This document shows positions 36,375 to 48,492 of a stretch of 64,000 nucleotides of DNA, in pieces. The position numbers and the translations under genes are program-made. Source of the stretch: Fasciola hepatica (Eukaryota; Platyhelminthes; Trematoda; Plagiorchiida; Fasciolidae); the NCBI GenBank assembly GCA_948099385.1, contig CANUEZ040000183.1, positions 7,068,001-7,132,000 of the forward strand, in the 5' to 3' direction. The stretch's first letter is position 1; every line of letters begins with the position of its first letter. Under the pieces are notes generated by a model. That model was not told the origin of the DNA and did no database searches. It was given only the letters and a program-made list of their open reading frames with translations.

Positions 36375-38495
36375 ATTACATTTCACAAGGCGCATCGATT
36401 TTTCATTACACTCCGATTCGATCTCGGTTCTGACACATTAATGCTCAGAAAGAGTTTAAACCCTTTAACTAGGTCTTGGCAAATGCTTTTTCAGATTTCT
36501 TTCTGTCTTGCCCGCACCAACGCCTGGAAATCCTCCAAAGTTCCCAACCTTGTCAGGTTTCTTACAAGCACTGAAAATGTGAGCACCGACCCAGCTGGGG
36601 AGCGTATCTTTTGTGTAACTTTTTAAAATATTCTCTATCGTATTCTGTTGAATTGATAGCTTTGTATACGCATGCATAGCGTCCCGTTGGCTTCGTGGCT
36701 AAGCTGTTACCCTAGCCAGTCTACTTTTAGAGGAATTCAAACTTATCTCAAATTTTCTCAGGCGTATTTCCAGATATAGTGGCATACTATGCAAACATCC
36801 TTCTCAGTACATGGTTTCACAACATTCCAACTTAAACCATAAATTCTCTTGAAATATACTACCGGACACCACAAATCCACTTCACTGTGACCTTACCGAA
36901 TGGGTCTCAAGCTATTCTACCCGTTAAAACTAAAAACACCTATTCACTCGAACTTAACCCTGTAAAAGTTCTATGATCGTCTTTCTTACGAGATTTCTTA
37001 TAGGGAAATAATCAGATTATCCCTCAGCGAAAAGATAAGGGCTTGTTTAACGTTCCGATGTCATTATGTATCAGCGGAATATTCATCTTTTGAGATGTCT
37101 GAAAACAACCGTTTGACTCGAAATGCATCCTTTTCTCCGTGATTGTGTTCTACTTTTTATTGTTTCTTGCTCACTATGGGGCTCTTTGTGAAGCAGATTA
37201 GCATCCACTCTTTGGTGTATAAAGTCTAACGTGAATTGTTCTGATGCAGAAAGAAAGAAATACTATTATTGTACATTACAAATAGAGTACTCGGGAAAAC
37301 TGCGTTTTTAGAAGAAAAAAACCGTTGATAAATACAAGCTAATATGAAAAGAACCAAATATTGGTGTGCGACAAAGCAAAAGTTAACTAGAGTTAGGATA
37401 AAAGACAGAATAAATAGTCCATTAAAAATGAAATGAACAGACTTTTTCCACGAGTCGTTCAGTGACGTGGCCACACAAGTGAACAATAGTGTAAACATCA
37501 TTCAAGATTTATCTGTTATTGCTAATAATCAAGTCGAAGAGGAGAGTCATAGGGAGCACTAATTGTGGAAAACAACTGGCAGATGATAGGATGCTCGATC
37601 AGGTTAAAACCAGATAAAATTGAGGTTACCGGAAGCAAAACTTAGAGAAAATATTAGAAGAGGGATATTTAGGGTTAGGGACAATGGAACTGATTTGTAA
37701 CAGTCGTGGGAGTGGACGAGTTTTCAAGGGAGTATTCAAAACGGGTGGTAACAGATCAATCAGGGATACATTCCACCACTGAAAATTACTGAGCAGGGGC
37801 CATCTGAACCATTGCCAGAGTATGGTTTGGACAAGGATAAGAGTTTTTTTTAGATAATAATGTTATAATGGCTTTACTTGTCTTTGTATATTCGTCCTTT
37901 ATGCACACGAAAATTGGCACCATGCCACAGACATTTTTTGTCTGGGGTTTCAGAAGCCCGTAAGCAAACAACAAATTCAAACTTCCACTTTCCGTTTCAA
38001 TCATACTGGGTTACGGTCGGTCAGTTGTAGTATACTGAGCTTCAGAAAATATTTTTTTCTCTTCTCACTGAATATGACAATAAGGAGTCAGGTGAATTTA
38101 ATTTCAGAAGAGCAACACGGATCAGAAGTCACTGTCGCAGTAAATACACCGCCCACTTATCCTCACTGTCATTAACTAATATCGTTCAGTTAATTATATT
38201 TTTGTGTGAAATTTGGGCGAAGCTTACGATAGTTTTCATACCACATTCGGCGATCATGAGACATTTAAAGACAATCAACTGACCCGTTGTTGATGGGAAA
38301 TAGATCGCTTATGAGATCCATCATATGTTATGGGGTTTCGTCTTTTGACGCAGAAATTAACCCCCGAGTAGCTCTCTCACATTCTCATCATTTCAGATTC
38401 ACCATCTTATTAGCATAGTTTGACTTACGTATTTCGGTGATCGGCTGCTCTAATCAGATCACACCTTATCTAATAGTCCACACTTCTCCGTTCAG

Positions 38496-38589
38496 GTGGA
38501 TGGCTTCAATCATCTGGAGGATGAATACGGATATACGGACGAACATTTCGATTCAATTCAATATCATCTGCGGCAACTGTGTCTTCAAT
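38496..38589 (+). CDS. DYNC1LI1: DLIC exon d
   Basis: Follows the CTCCGTTCAG acceptor and reads VDGFNHLEDEYGYTDEHFDS, then IQYHLRQLCLQ, before a GTATCC donor (phase 1). The vertebrate counterpart is [20 protein letters not shown] and IQSHIRKFCLQ, so the alignment is nearly gap-free. The initial VD completes the G4-like TKVD motif with the previous exon. Confidence 0.97.
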
Positions 38590-40532
38590 GTATCCTTTAT
38601 GATTTTTTGTGTGCTCCGTAAATCATCGTTTTTTGGTGTAATGCCTTAACAACAAAACGACGACGGGAATCCAAAGGGTCACTGCCTTGTGGTAAAAATC
38701 AAAACACTTCTTGTTTTTCATATTGACTCGCCAAAATTTACTGACTTCTCCTTATGATAATTTTCGCAGGTGTCCTCCGAATTTCGTTGAAATCTATCAA
38801 CTGATTCACACTGTAGGAACACCCGAATGACTTTCGAGAATAGAAAGACGAGGTGTCCGTCTGGACACTGAAGGCAGTTTGTATTATCCCAAATCGTCCT
38901 CACACAGGTCGACAACCAAATTTCAAGCTTTCTTAGGTCACCCAACTGTACCGACTCATTTTGAAACCCAATAATGTTTTTGCCATAGTAACTGAGTTTA
39001 TCATCAGTACAACGTTAGACTTTCTTGTTCCTCATGACAGCATGCTGATAACCTGTCGTTCTGGAAGCGGAAAGTGCATCCTATTTAGGTCACGCCAGTT
39101 GCGTTGTTTTTAGCTAATGACTTATGCGAGATTGTATTCAGCCGGATTCGTTCTGTTCATGTTGTCCACGTGGGTCGTCACTCAATAGGAACTTGTATGA
39201 CTAACACTCAATAGGACGGAAAACGGAGAATTTGAACTGGGATTCTCCGGTAGTTTCATAGCATGAATAAACAAGCGCAACAGGCAATATTCGTCAAAAC
39301 TGGATGCAGTTGGATAAGAAAGGTACCAATCCCAGCTGCGGCTCCATGGTAAACGTCTCTGGAGTTCTCCCGGGACTTCGGAAGACACGCCAAAAATATA
39401 CGTGAGGAACTCGACGTCTATAATATATTCGTTGGCGGCTAACAGCCATGCACCGTGCTCGCATACACGAGAATTTCAGGACTGTCGTTATCGATGAACG
39501 AACTGTAGGCTTTTACTGGATAACAATATGCACGTGATAAAAACCATTTAGTTTCTCAGGGAGTGCAAACTGTTGATCGCACCGATTCCCCAGAATAATG
39601 ACCCGTGCTAGACTTAAAAAAACAGAAGTTAACTAATTGCTCACGTGTCAGAAAATTTAGGATCACACTTTGGATGTATGTGGATACAGAAGTAAAACAT
39701 TTTTACACTTCGCAGCAATTTCTGGGAGAATTTAAATAGAGGCTGAGATGTGGTCGACCTCCGAATGAAGACGTCCTTTAGAGGATGATGGACTGTTTGT
39801 GGAACAAGGGTTACAGTCTAACAACGGATAACATTTCCGCTGTTCCTCGGCCCATGTATTTCCTTCCATTTTCATTTTTCCATTTTGGCGAAACTAATTC
39901 ATTATTCCGAGTTGTGGAGCATGTGGTTTTTGAATAGCTTACAACTAGTTGCTTCAATGAATTTCCTGCCTAAATATGTTTCCTATTTTATTGAAGGACT
40001 ATCCAACTTGCTAGACGGAACTCATTACTAATTCGTCTCGGATCATAGAATAATTGTGCGAAGATAGATGAAGCAAAGAAGTATTTTTAGTTATTCATTC
40101 TTATGTCCCACGTTAACAGGTAAAACGAGTGATCAGGACAGTCATCTCACACGTGAGGGGATAAGGAAGTGTTCATCCATGTGGGTTAAGCATCCGTTTT
40201 AGTGTCGGTGAGAGTGCCTTATTTTGTAAGCGATTAGCGACTGCGCTGCTCTTGGGTCATTCGATTACGTCATACTTCTTGGCCACGTTAGCTTTAGACT
40301 ATGAAGCATGTGTTTTTGTTGGCAGAATCAATTTGCAAAAGTATACACATCGATACAGTGGTTCTCTTAACGATGACAAGTCTACCGTACAGAAGCTAAG
40401 ATAAACACACAAGTGCAAAAATTGATTACCAAATTGAAGATCAGTTTTGTCGCATGCCCCAAACACTTTTTTCTAACCATCTAAATTATCCCTTAACCAA
40501 GTGTTCCTGTAAACGAAACCATTACTGCACAG
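38590..40532 (+). other. DLIC intron 4
   Basis: GT..AG, 1.9 kb. No element or coding segment was recognised. Confidence 0.8.
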
Positions 40533-40668
40533 ATAAAGCCAGTCTGATCTACACATCTACAAAAGAAGCAATCAACACGGATTTGTTGTTCCGTTATTTG
40601 AAACATCGTTTGTACGGTTTGCCATTCTCTGCGTCAGCGTGCCTGATTGACCCGGTGGCTATTTTCAT
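40533..40668 (+). CDS. DYNC1LI1: DLIC exon e: G5-like region
   Basis: Starts after ATTACTGCACAG; the split codon gives Y, then KASLIYTSTKEAINTDLLFR and YLKHRLYGLPFSASACLIDP, ending VAIF before the GTGAGT donor (phase 2). The vertebrate sequence is GAALIYTSVKENKNIDLVYK and YIVQKLYGFPYKIPAVVVEK. YTS is the G5-like position. Confidence 0.97.
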
Positions 40669-40796
40669 GTGAGTGGATCAATCATTTCTTTGCACTCATA
40701 AGGTCCACTTTCCAGTCGGGTTTTACCCCCATCACAATGAGCTTAGTGTTCTTCAGTCAGTTCATAAAATTTGTTTATATCCCACAATTACTGGCA

Positions 40797-40800
<4 letters not shown>

Positions 40801-40829
<29 letters not shown>
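40801..40829. repeat. (GT)n microsatellite
   Basis: About 14 GT units. Confidence 0.95.
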
Positions 40830-40904
40830 ATTGCTGATACCTCGCTTGGTTGACTGTCTTTTAGACTCCATCTTTCACTTACAAACTAGGTCATCCAATT
40901 AAAC

Positions 40905-41112
40905 CTGCACTCAAAAGCACCAGACTCGAGTTTCGCTCTTTTGAGAGCTCATCAATGGGGCATATCTTCCACCGTACCCAGACTTTGAACCCGGGTGTTT
41001 TCAACTCGAAGGCGTGTGTTACCACTGTGCCAACCCGCGGCGGTGGATGTGCACCACCGATGAGTTCTAACAAGAGCAAAACTCGAGTCTGGTGCTTCTG
41101 AGTGCAAGGGTT
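40905..41112 (-). mobile_element. tRNA-derived SINE core between inverted flanks
   Basis: On the minus strand an A box TGGCACAGTGG (41032-41022) is followed 31 nt later by a B box GGTTCAAAGTC (40991-40981), inside a T-arm-like stem-loop. The 5' acceptor-like seven bases do not pair with the 3' side, so it is tRNA-derived rather than a tRNA gene. About 55-bp inverted arms flank it (40907-40962 and 41057-41111, sharing AGCACCAGACTCGAGTTT). Confidence 0.7.
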
Positions 41113-42404
41113 GATCGGATAACTCGAGGTTCGTGCATGGAAGGTAGAGTCCAAAGGACAGGCAGCAGAGCCAATTTCATAAAATGGTAGATCCAGTGTG
41201 GAAGATTTGGCACCCTGAAAGTTCTATTCTGGATTTTCTATAGATGGCCTGCACATCTGATCTCCACTAGTAACTCCTGTCGTACCAACACGCAAAAGAA
41301 ATCAAGTAGACGACAATATATCGTATCAAATGGCAGTCTTATTTGCATGAATGAGCGACGCAGTGTTTACAGCAAAAATGGAACAATCCCGAACTCGGGC
41401 GTCTAGTCAGATGTGTGCCTTTTGCGGCCGATTTAGTCACCAAGAAGCCGGCTAACCTGATCGGTTGATCCTTGGGCCCCAAAATGATTAGTAACTTTGC
41501 CTCAGGGAGGTTTTCGCAACTCTTTGACAAAAGTCACTGAAGATGATGGTGTTGGGTGGAACAACGCCAACGTAGGTTATGACCAGTATAGTAAAAACGG
41601 AGCAACTTCAAAGAATCACGTGATACCAAAATGTCTGCCGTTCCGATGCTAGAATCGGATGTGCGTCATCACCATGAACAAAGGGAGAGGATCCACAACT
41701 TAGTAGTCGAATTAAAAGCCAAGGTGCAGTCGAAGAAAGTGCACTTGATTAGCTTTGCTTTCTCTTCCAAAGATTTGATGATGAAGAAGACTAACAATTC
41801 ACTGAACCCCATTGATACAGTATTCAAACATTCCTATTTGTATCACGAAATTGAGATAGTTTGAATTCCGACACGCGTTTTTATTGGAGCAGTAGCAGAC
41901 TTGAACATGGTATCCGAAAGACTGAAGGAACCGAACTGTAGTCTTTTATTAAGCATAACAATATCGTTGGTGACACTAACCCCGGAATCACTGGAAATGG
42001 CAAATCGGAACCACTTGCCACAGGATTCGAGTTTACGGGAACAGAAGTATCAGCGATTTCCCCTTCTCCAGCGTTTAAACTTTCTTGATGAGAGAAACGA
42101 TAGCCCTCAGTAATGGCAAGTTGAATTTCTTTCACGGACGACTTGATCGATGAATGTCAAGTGCGTACGACTGATCCATTCAGCCCTCATTCTTTTTGGC
42201 TGTTTTTCGATGTCCTGTAGTTTGTACAACACTTACCGTCTTGCTTGTACACGATGCCCCATATTTGAGAACCACATAAAGCCTCAGTGGCTCAAGTAGG
42301 GCTGTAAATGATGGAAAGTTGAATCCGTGAAAACCAACGAAAATCACGCAGAGGGAGAAGTGGATATAGCTGTTTTATCTTTTATCACCCACCCCTAAAA
42401 TGTG

Positions 42405-42406
<2 letters not shown>

Positions 42407-42455
<49 letters not shown>
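42407..42455. repeat. (TA)n microsatellite
   Basis: About 24 TA units directly upstream of the 338-bp repeat. Confidence 0.97.
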
Positions 42456-42457
<2 letters not shown>

Positions 42458-42483
42458 ACACGTTTAAATACTTTTTACTATCC

Positions 42484-42980
42484 ATATGAGATGAGCGCTT
42501 GCACATGCAGCCTCGTTGTTCGTTGGGTTAGCAGTGACCCAGACACGAATAACTATGAGAAATCACAGTTGTGATTCATCTGTCAGCTTTTCAACGAAGA
42601 GTATCCATTCCCACTCCAGACGATTCAAATTAGATCCTAGTGAACATATAAGATTGGAGTGTTCAGACGTTGATGAAATCGATCTAGATGAGACTTATTT
42701 AGTATCACAAATGTGTCATCAACGTATCTGATCCACAAACGAGGTCAGATTGTGTCAAATGCTTTGGCTTCGAATTGCTTCATGACTGCATCTGCATATA
42801 TATACATACTACTTACTATGAATATGAGATGAGCGCTTGCACATGCAGCCTCGTTGTTCGTTGGGTTATCAGTGACCCAGACACGAATAACTATGAGAAA
42901 TCACAGTTGTGATTTATTTTTGGGCTCTTCAATGAAGAGTGTCCATTCCCACTCCAGACCATTCTAACTAGATCCTCGCG
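42484..42980 (+). repeat. 338-bp-period tandem repeat, one and a half units
   Basis: The block ATATGAGATGAGCGCTTGCA at 42484 recurs at 42822, and similarity runs about 155 bp (TTCGTTGGGTTA, CAGTGACCCAGACACGAAT, CCATTCCCACTCCAGAC). The unit is 338 bp; the second is truncated. The part around 42550-42820 also aligns in order with 56425-56670, where a hammerhead core sits at the place now degenerate here (about 42727-42765). Confidence 0.85.
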
Positions 42981-43850
42981 AAGATACATTTCTCGTTCCG
43001 GAACTGAACATAGAGAACAAGGCAACCTAATGTCCAATGAACATCTGAATCCGTAAAAATTCTGATCGGATTCGTCAAGTGTATTTTCCAGTCAAAATGT
43101 TGACATACGATGAAATACAGTTGGCTTTTTTTGATCGTTTGGTGTTCATATATTTTATAGTTTTCCCACGGCAAAAAGCACTGGTGGAAAATGATCTTTT
43201 TGATTATAATACTAAGTTTGCTGTTGCCTGATGGTGATCTCCTTTACGAACTGGCAAATTTTAGTATTTTGGACTAAATATCAAAGTTTCTGAACGTCTT
43301 AGTCAAGTTTAACCAAAGTCCGACCTATACTGTGTGTTGGTTTGGCTACGATGTGCGTCTGCGTAGCTGGAATGAACTTCGACCTTGACTGTCCTACTGT
43401 GATTTGTTCACGTAATTATTAGCCGATAAGGAGTTGCGTTTAACCAATGCATTTGTGTGTAGGTTGTTGCTCCGTTCTGTCCTAGTAGACAGTCAAGAAA
43501 CGGTACAAAATTTGGTGAGAATGACTTGATTATGCAAGTTGTAAACACTTTCGATTAACTGAGGTGTTATTTCTCGCTGGTGTGAATATAATCAGTTCTA
43601 CCGTTGCTGTCACAAGTTTTTAACTTTTCTTTTGCGGAAGAAAGAACTTTGTTGGGTTGTGACTGAGAATAGCACCCATTGTATTATGTCTCAAAACAGA
43701 TAAGCCCTTAGGGTCAAACATTTTCAGATGGTCATTGGCTGGTGCAAATGAATGACAAGGATTTATTCGAACATTTCCAATTGACTGAATAATCCTTCAA
43801 ATTGTTTGCAGTCGTTCGGTAATCTTGTTTTTCTTCCTTTTTCTCTAAAG

Positions 43851-43981
43851 ACCTTCGGGTTGGGACAATGAACATCGATTGGAATTGCTACGTAAGAACT
43901 TGCCGGATTCTATGACCAATGAGAAATTTGGTATTGATTTCCCACGACCATCCAAAGTGCGTTCAAAAAATTCAACCAGAG
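43851..43981 (+). CDS. DYNC1LI1: DLIC exon f: PSGWDN segment
   Basis: After TTTCTCTAAAG, the split codon gives I, then PSGWDNEHRLELLRKNLPDS, MTNEKFGIDFPRPSKVRSKN, STR, ending at the GTGAGA donor (phase 1). The vertebrate protein has [20 protein letters not shown] followed by an ITKPPVRK segment. This is the link from the GTPase-like domain to the C-terminal part. Confidence 0.96.
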
Positions 43982-46900
43982 GTGAGAGAAAATTTATTGG
44001 AATATTCGATTTGTGTCTCGGTTATTGTACCCCTCACTCACAGTTTCACACAGGAAGTATTATACAAAATCTGCAACTTTACAGTTCCTATCACACCGGT
44101 TTTCTAGTGAGATGTGAGAACGCATCGATCAATGGAGTAAACCCTGGTCGGTTTGAGGAATGAAGCAGTTACTGGAGTTCTGTGAGAAGTCGGAATTCAT
44201 TACACTCTCCTATCAAATTTATTCCAATGCTACTGCCAAATTATCATTCTCGGAACCACTTCTCAACCGGAAAGTGCCAGAGCCCGTGTGCTACAAATGC
44301 ACACGGACAGGGAGTATTTTCTTCTCAAATTTCCCATCCCATGGGATCCAAATGTGTTCTGACAAAAATCATTGTTTCAGAGACTACTTCATTTGTACAG
44401 CCCCGAGTTCTTCTCAAGCTAAACACACACACATACATACACACAGAAGAAAGAATATACTAATGAATAATGATTATCCACCGGTATTTATCTCGAAGTG
44501 AAGTTCTTCTCTGAATCCCAGATCAGTATATCTGCTAGTAGTGGAGAGAGCCTTTCAAAAGCGATGAATAAATCGATGACGGACGACAGTGGTCGAGAGC
44601 ACTTCCAGTTTGTCCCAGCTGAACTGATCCAGATCAACCGGACGTTTGTGCCTCTTCGAAATTTATTTGCCAATTTTAATGTGCTTGTGATTCACTGTAA
44701 GTCAAAGGAACAGAACGCTGTCTTTTTACCGGAATACGTGAGCAAAAACCGAAAACAGTGTACATTTTTTTGACTGGAGGACATGGGATTAAAAACGAAA
44801 ATGAAATTTCCCAGAAATCCCCGCGAATGCTTTTCACGGGGTTTGCTTCCTTACCTGACTGATGAATTTACCGAGATGACAGCTTTCGTGACGGGATGAA
44901 CTTCGGCCATTATTCTCATGAACTGTCTACTCAGTATTGACCATTCATTGTATCTGAATCAGCATGTGGGACAGGGACGGACAGATTACACTCAGGTGTC
45001 TGTTTTGGGGAAAGTTTTACGACTCCCAAGCAGTGGTTTGCGTGAAAAAAACCCACTGCATTCCTTGTGTGAACATATGTGAATGAAAATAATTCTTTTA
45101 AATTTCCCAAAGCAATAACCGGGCTTCAAGTTCATGAGGAAGTCACACAAACGGAATGAATCCGGTTGTTATCTCCCAAAACTGACCTTCCTTCTTTGCT
45201 GAAAGCATACTAGTTTTTCGAAGCCCGTTTATGTGGACAGGGGAACAGCAAATAGCACTGGATGGCATAAAGCAGATTATTGTGAAGGACACAGTCCTAG
45301 AACGTTATGATCACACCTTATCTTTATGCATGCAGTATGATTATAGTCAACATGGTTTAGGAGCCATTCTTTTGCAAAACCGGCGCACGCTTGATAATCG
45401 CAGCAGGATGTTAACAATTTGTGGACAGAAATATGCCCAAATCGAAAAAGAACTACTGGCAATTGAGCATACTCTGGAGAAGTTCAGCGATGGCACATTT
45501 CGGTCGACCTGCGCACATATACTCAGATCAGAAGCCCTTGATCACCATCATGGATGAGTGACTATACCAAGTACCTGGGAGACTGCGATCGATGCTAATA
45601 CGTCTCCACAAGTATAACTACGAACTACATTACCAGGAAGGAAAACAGATGTTTGTAACTGACACTCTCACAAGTCACACTACCGAGTGCGGAAGACGAA
45701 CGTAGAAATGAAACGGTGAACTTTGTATTGGCAGAAACGGAATCTGAATTAACCCAAATCCAGAACACCACGATAGCAGATCCGTGTCTACAAAGCCTGA
45801 AGGAAATTATTATCTAAGGTTGAATGGATGATAAAACAACTCGGTTGGCAGAAGTATCACCTCATTTCAAATTTTGTGATGAGCTAACAAAAGAGGATGA
45901 AATGATTTTTCGAGGTGGGTGTTTGGTGGTCCCACAAGTTTTTCGAAAAGACGCTCTGCCTCGGTTACGCAGATATCAACGGATGTATCAGCCGGGCCAG
46001 AAGAACATACTATTGGGAGGGCATGGCAGTAAAGGTTAAGCAGATGGTGGCAAATTGTGAACCATGCAGACAATTTGACAAACGACAAATGAGAAAACCA
46101 ATAGAGATGCGGCCAATACCGGACTGAACCTGACAAATTGTGGCGTTTCATATTTTCTATCACAAAAAGGACAGTTACTTAGTCACCATTGATTACCACA
46201 GTGATTTAATCGAATTCAACCATCTGCGGAAAGAAAAAACTGCAGAGAATACCAACAGACTGCGGCCTAACTTTGCATAGCACGGAGTCCTGATTCGAGT
46301 GACTTCCGATTATGGCCGCCCAAGTTTCGTATCATGGAATCCTATCAGTTTTGAGAGATACCGAATTTCGACCATCACAGTCCCTATAGCAGTCAGTTCA
46401 ATGACAAAGTGTAGGAAGAAGATGAAGAAAATTCTCAAGAAGTGCAAGTCCGAAGGCAGTAATTTGTTTATCGCTCTGTTTGGGCTTCGAAACATGCCTT
46501 CTGAAACTGTGGAAACAAGTCCGACAAAATGCCTATTTGGAAGACGGACGTGCACCACCCAACCCGTTTGTGCTGGGTTATTTGGCACCGATGTCGTAGG
46601 GCCTTCAGTAATCAAATAGAAACGGAAAAAGTGTATGACGTGACAAGCAAGATTTTTCCATCGGGGAAGCAAAACTGATACATTCACTCAAATCAGATGG
46701 TACAGTGTGGATTTAACCAATGGAACCGACAGAAAGATCCTGGCGAAACGGAGAGATGCTATCGCGCGCAACAACAAAAAAATCCTACCTAATATTGGTC
46801 TGAATGTCTTCGGGCAAGGAGGACTAGGGATCATCAGAGAAAATCAGACGAAGGCGACAGTGAAGAGGACAGAAACAATGGAGGAGACAACGAAGGTGCA

Positions 46901-48337
46901 CAGCGGGAAACCAAAAGGGATGGGAAAGTGATTGAGGCAGATAGCACCAGCCAATCTGAGTGGCTAGAGAGGGGCATTCGTCGTATGGAACTTTGAGAGG
47001 TCTAAGTTGCCAGCCAGTATCCGAGTAGAAACCTTTCGAAACAGTACGAATGTGTTGGGTATGTTTTTGTTTTAACATATCAATGGAATTTCCCAATTAG
47101 TCAGCGGGAGACTTTTGTTCATCCCATTCCAAATCAGGCACTCCGATTGGTGCAAGGGACTTCAAAAGCCAACGAGGAATTAGTATTGTTTGAGATTTCT
47201 TTGTTGCACGCTTTGACAATAAACTGGTTGCTTTTCCCGGAGAACTACTATTTGCCATAAAAATTTAGTATCCTTCTCTCCGGCTTCGAAATTCGTGAAA
47301 AATTCTCATCGAAAACATGATAAGGAGGAACACGGGCTTTTTCATGCTTTTTTATCAAGAAAATTAGTGTTCTCACATCAGAATTGGTTCACCGGCTGTC
47401 TTCGCACGATTAGCTGGCATCATACACTACGATTCAGTGTGCAATCGCCATCACACCAACCGAAAACGATTCATCCGTTTTCTGTTGACCTTATCAGACA
47501 CATCCAAAATTTCATGCTTCAGCGATGCTCATTCTCCTTCAACCAATCCGACTACAGAAATCCTGTTTGTAGAAAGGTAGCACATCAGCCCGTTTCACGT
47601 CGCAACTGATATCTGTTCACGCTCATCTGGTCACATGTGACTGGTCAGCCTTTTGTTTGTCTTCATATGTATTATCCGATTCAGAGTTTTCCCATTAATT
47701 TGTACTCCCATTGTCTTTGCCTTGTAAAACTATTCTGCAAAGAATTTTCAGTAGACCGTTCTGGTGCAGTGACTCGTGTTGTCCTTCCGATTTGGGCAAC
47801 CAGACCACAGTTCTTCTTTACAACATTGTTCCGTTTTTAACAGCCAGTATTTGCAGGTTGTCCTCACAGACCGAATGCTAGTTGAACATGCACAACGAGG
47901 TTACTGAAGATCGGCCAGAGAAGAACTGTACCTTGTGCTTCGACAAGCCCTAATGAACTGAATCGAAACACCCTGGTTGTTTTGATGTGATATTTTGCTG
48001 AGGATAAAACGTCAGATTCATCTTTTTTCCATTCCGTGATTGATGCATGGATGTTTGTAATCTTTGTGTTTAAGGTAACCGTAGAAATCACTTCAGGGAT
48101 TTGTCAGACAGAGTACCGACAAAGGGTCCACTACGACTGTTTCACGCAGTCAAAGTACAGGGCCCAATGGAATGTGTTTCAAGTGGTGTCTGTGGATACC
48201 GCATACACGGAACGCGTTTAATAACGCCACCGTCAGGGTGACCGACAAATAGTTTTGACTCTAAAATAATATCCTTTGTCCATTGTTTTCATGACCACAG
48301 TCCAATCTTCTTGTCTAAATTGGGCTTTTTCTGACAG
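43982..48337 (+). other. DLIC intron 6
   Basis: GT..AG, 4.4 kb. It holds the Ty3/gypsy relic (45.2-47.0 kb). Two adjacent + strand open frames (44160-44501 and 44498-44773) have no recognised homology and might be the decayed 5' part of the same element; this is a guess. Confidence 0.7.
45205..46980 (+). pseudogene. Ty3/gypsy pol relic (RNase H-integrase)
   Basis: Same strand as DLIC. In order: the RT C-terminus and RNase H, MWTGEQQIALDGIKQI, MQYDYSQHGLGAILLQNRR, and KYAQIEKELLAIEHTLEKF; then RLHKYNYELHYQEGKQMFVT (about 45600-45660) in another frame. The integrase zinc-binding region follows, RARRTYYWEGMAVKVKQM and ANCEPCRQFDKRQ (the second half of the H2C2 finger), then integrase-core-like LVTIDYHSDLIEFNHL and VTSDYGRPSF. 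Several frameshifts. There is no gag, RT palm or LTR. Confidence 0.9.
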
Positions 48338-48492
48338 GGAAAAAGTCTCCCGTGACCGATTTGTCACGTAGAGCAGATGACTCATTGATCCTTCAAACGG
48401 CCGAGGATGAACAGACATTCCTGGCACGAATGCAACTCCAACTTCAGCACATGCGAACCCCCTCACCCGGAGACGGTTCAGTATTGTCCAAA
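48338..48492 (+). CDS. DYNC1LI1: DLIC exon g
   Basis: The TTTCTGACAG acceptor is followed by GKKSPVTDLSRRADDSLIL, then QTAEDEQTFLARMQLQLQHM and a serine-rich RTPSPGDGSVLSK up to the GTGAGT donor (phase 0). The vertebrate equivalent of the central part is MAEDDQVFLMKLQSLLAKQ. This begins the adaptor-binding C-terminal region. Confidence 0.95.

Larger units (their letters stand above)
33349..38495 (+). other. DLIC intron 3
   Basis: GT..AG, 5.1 kb. It holds the PLE inverted pair (33.96-35.93 kb) and the foldback element (36.16-36.37 kb). No gene was recognised in 36.4-38.5 kb. Confidence 0.75.
40669..43850 (+). other. DLIC intron 5
   Basis: GT..AG, 3.2 kb. It contains a (GT)n tract, the tRNA-like SINE with inverted flanks (40.9-41.1 kb), a (TA)n tract and the 338-bp tandem repeat (42.48-42.98 kb). 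An unrecognised open frame lies at 41631-41864. Confidence 0.75.

Noticed and set aside
40981..41040. Functional tRNA gene on the minus strand
   Set aside because: A and B boxes and a T-arm are present, but the acceptor stem does not pair; better explained as a tRNA-derived SINE.
44160..44773. Two adjacent + strand open frames in intron 6 as a gene
   Set aside because: No recognised motif. They follow directly on a true DLIC exon and precede a gypsy relic; more likely element-derived or chance.
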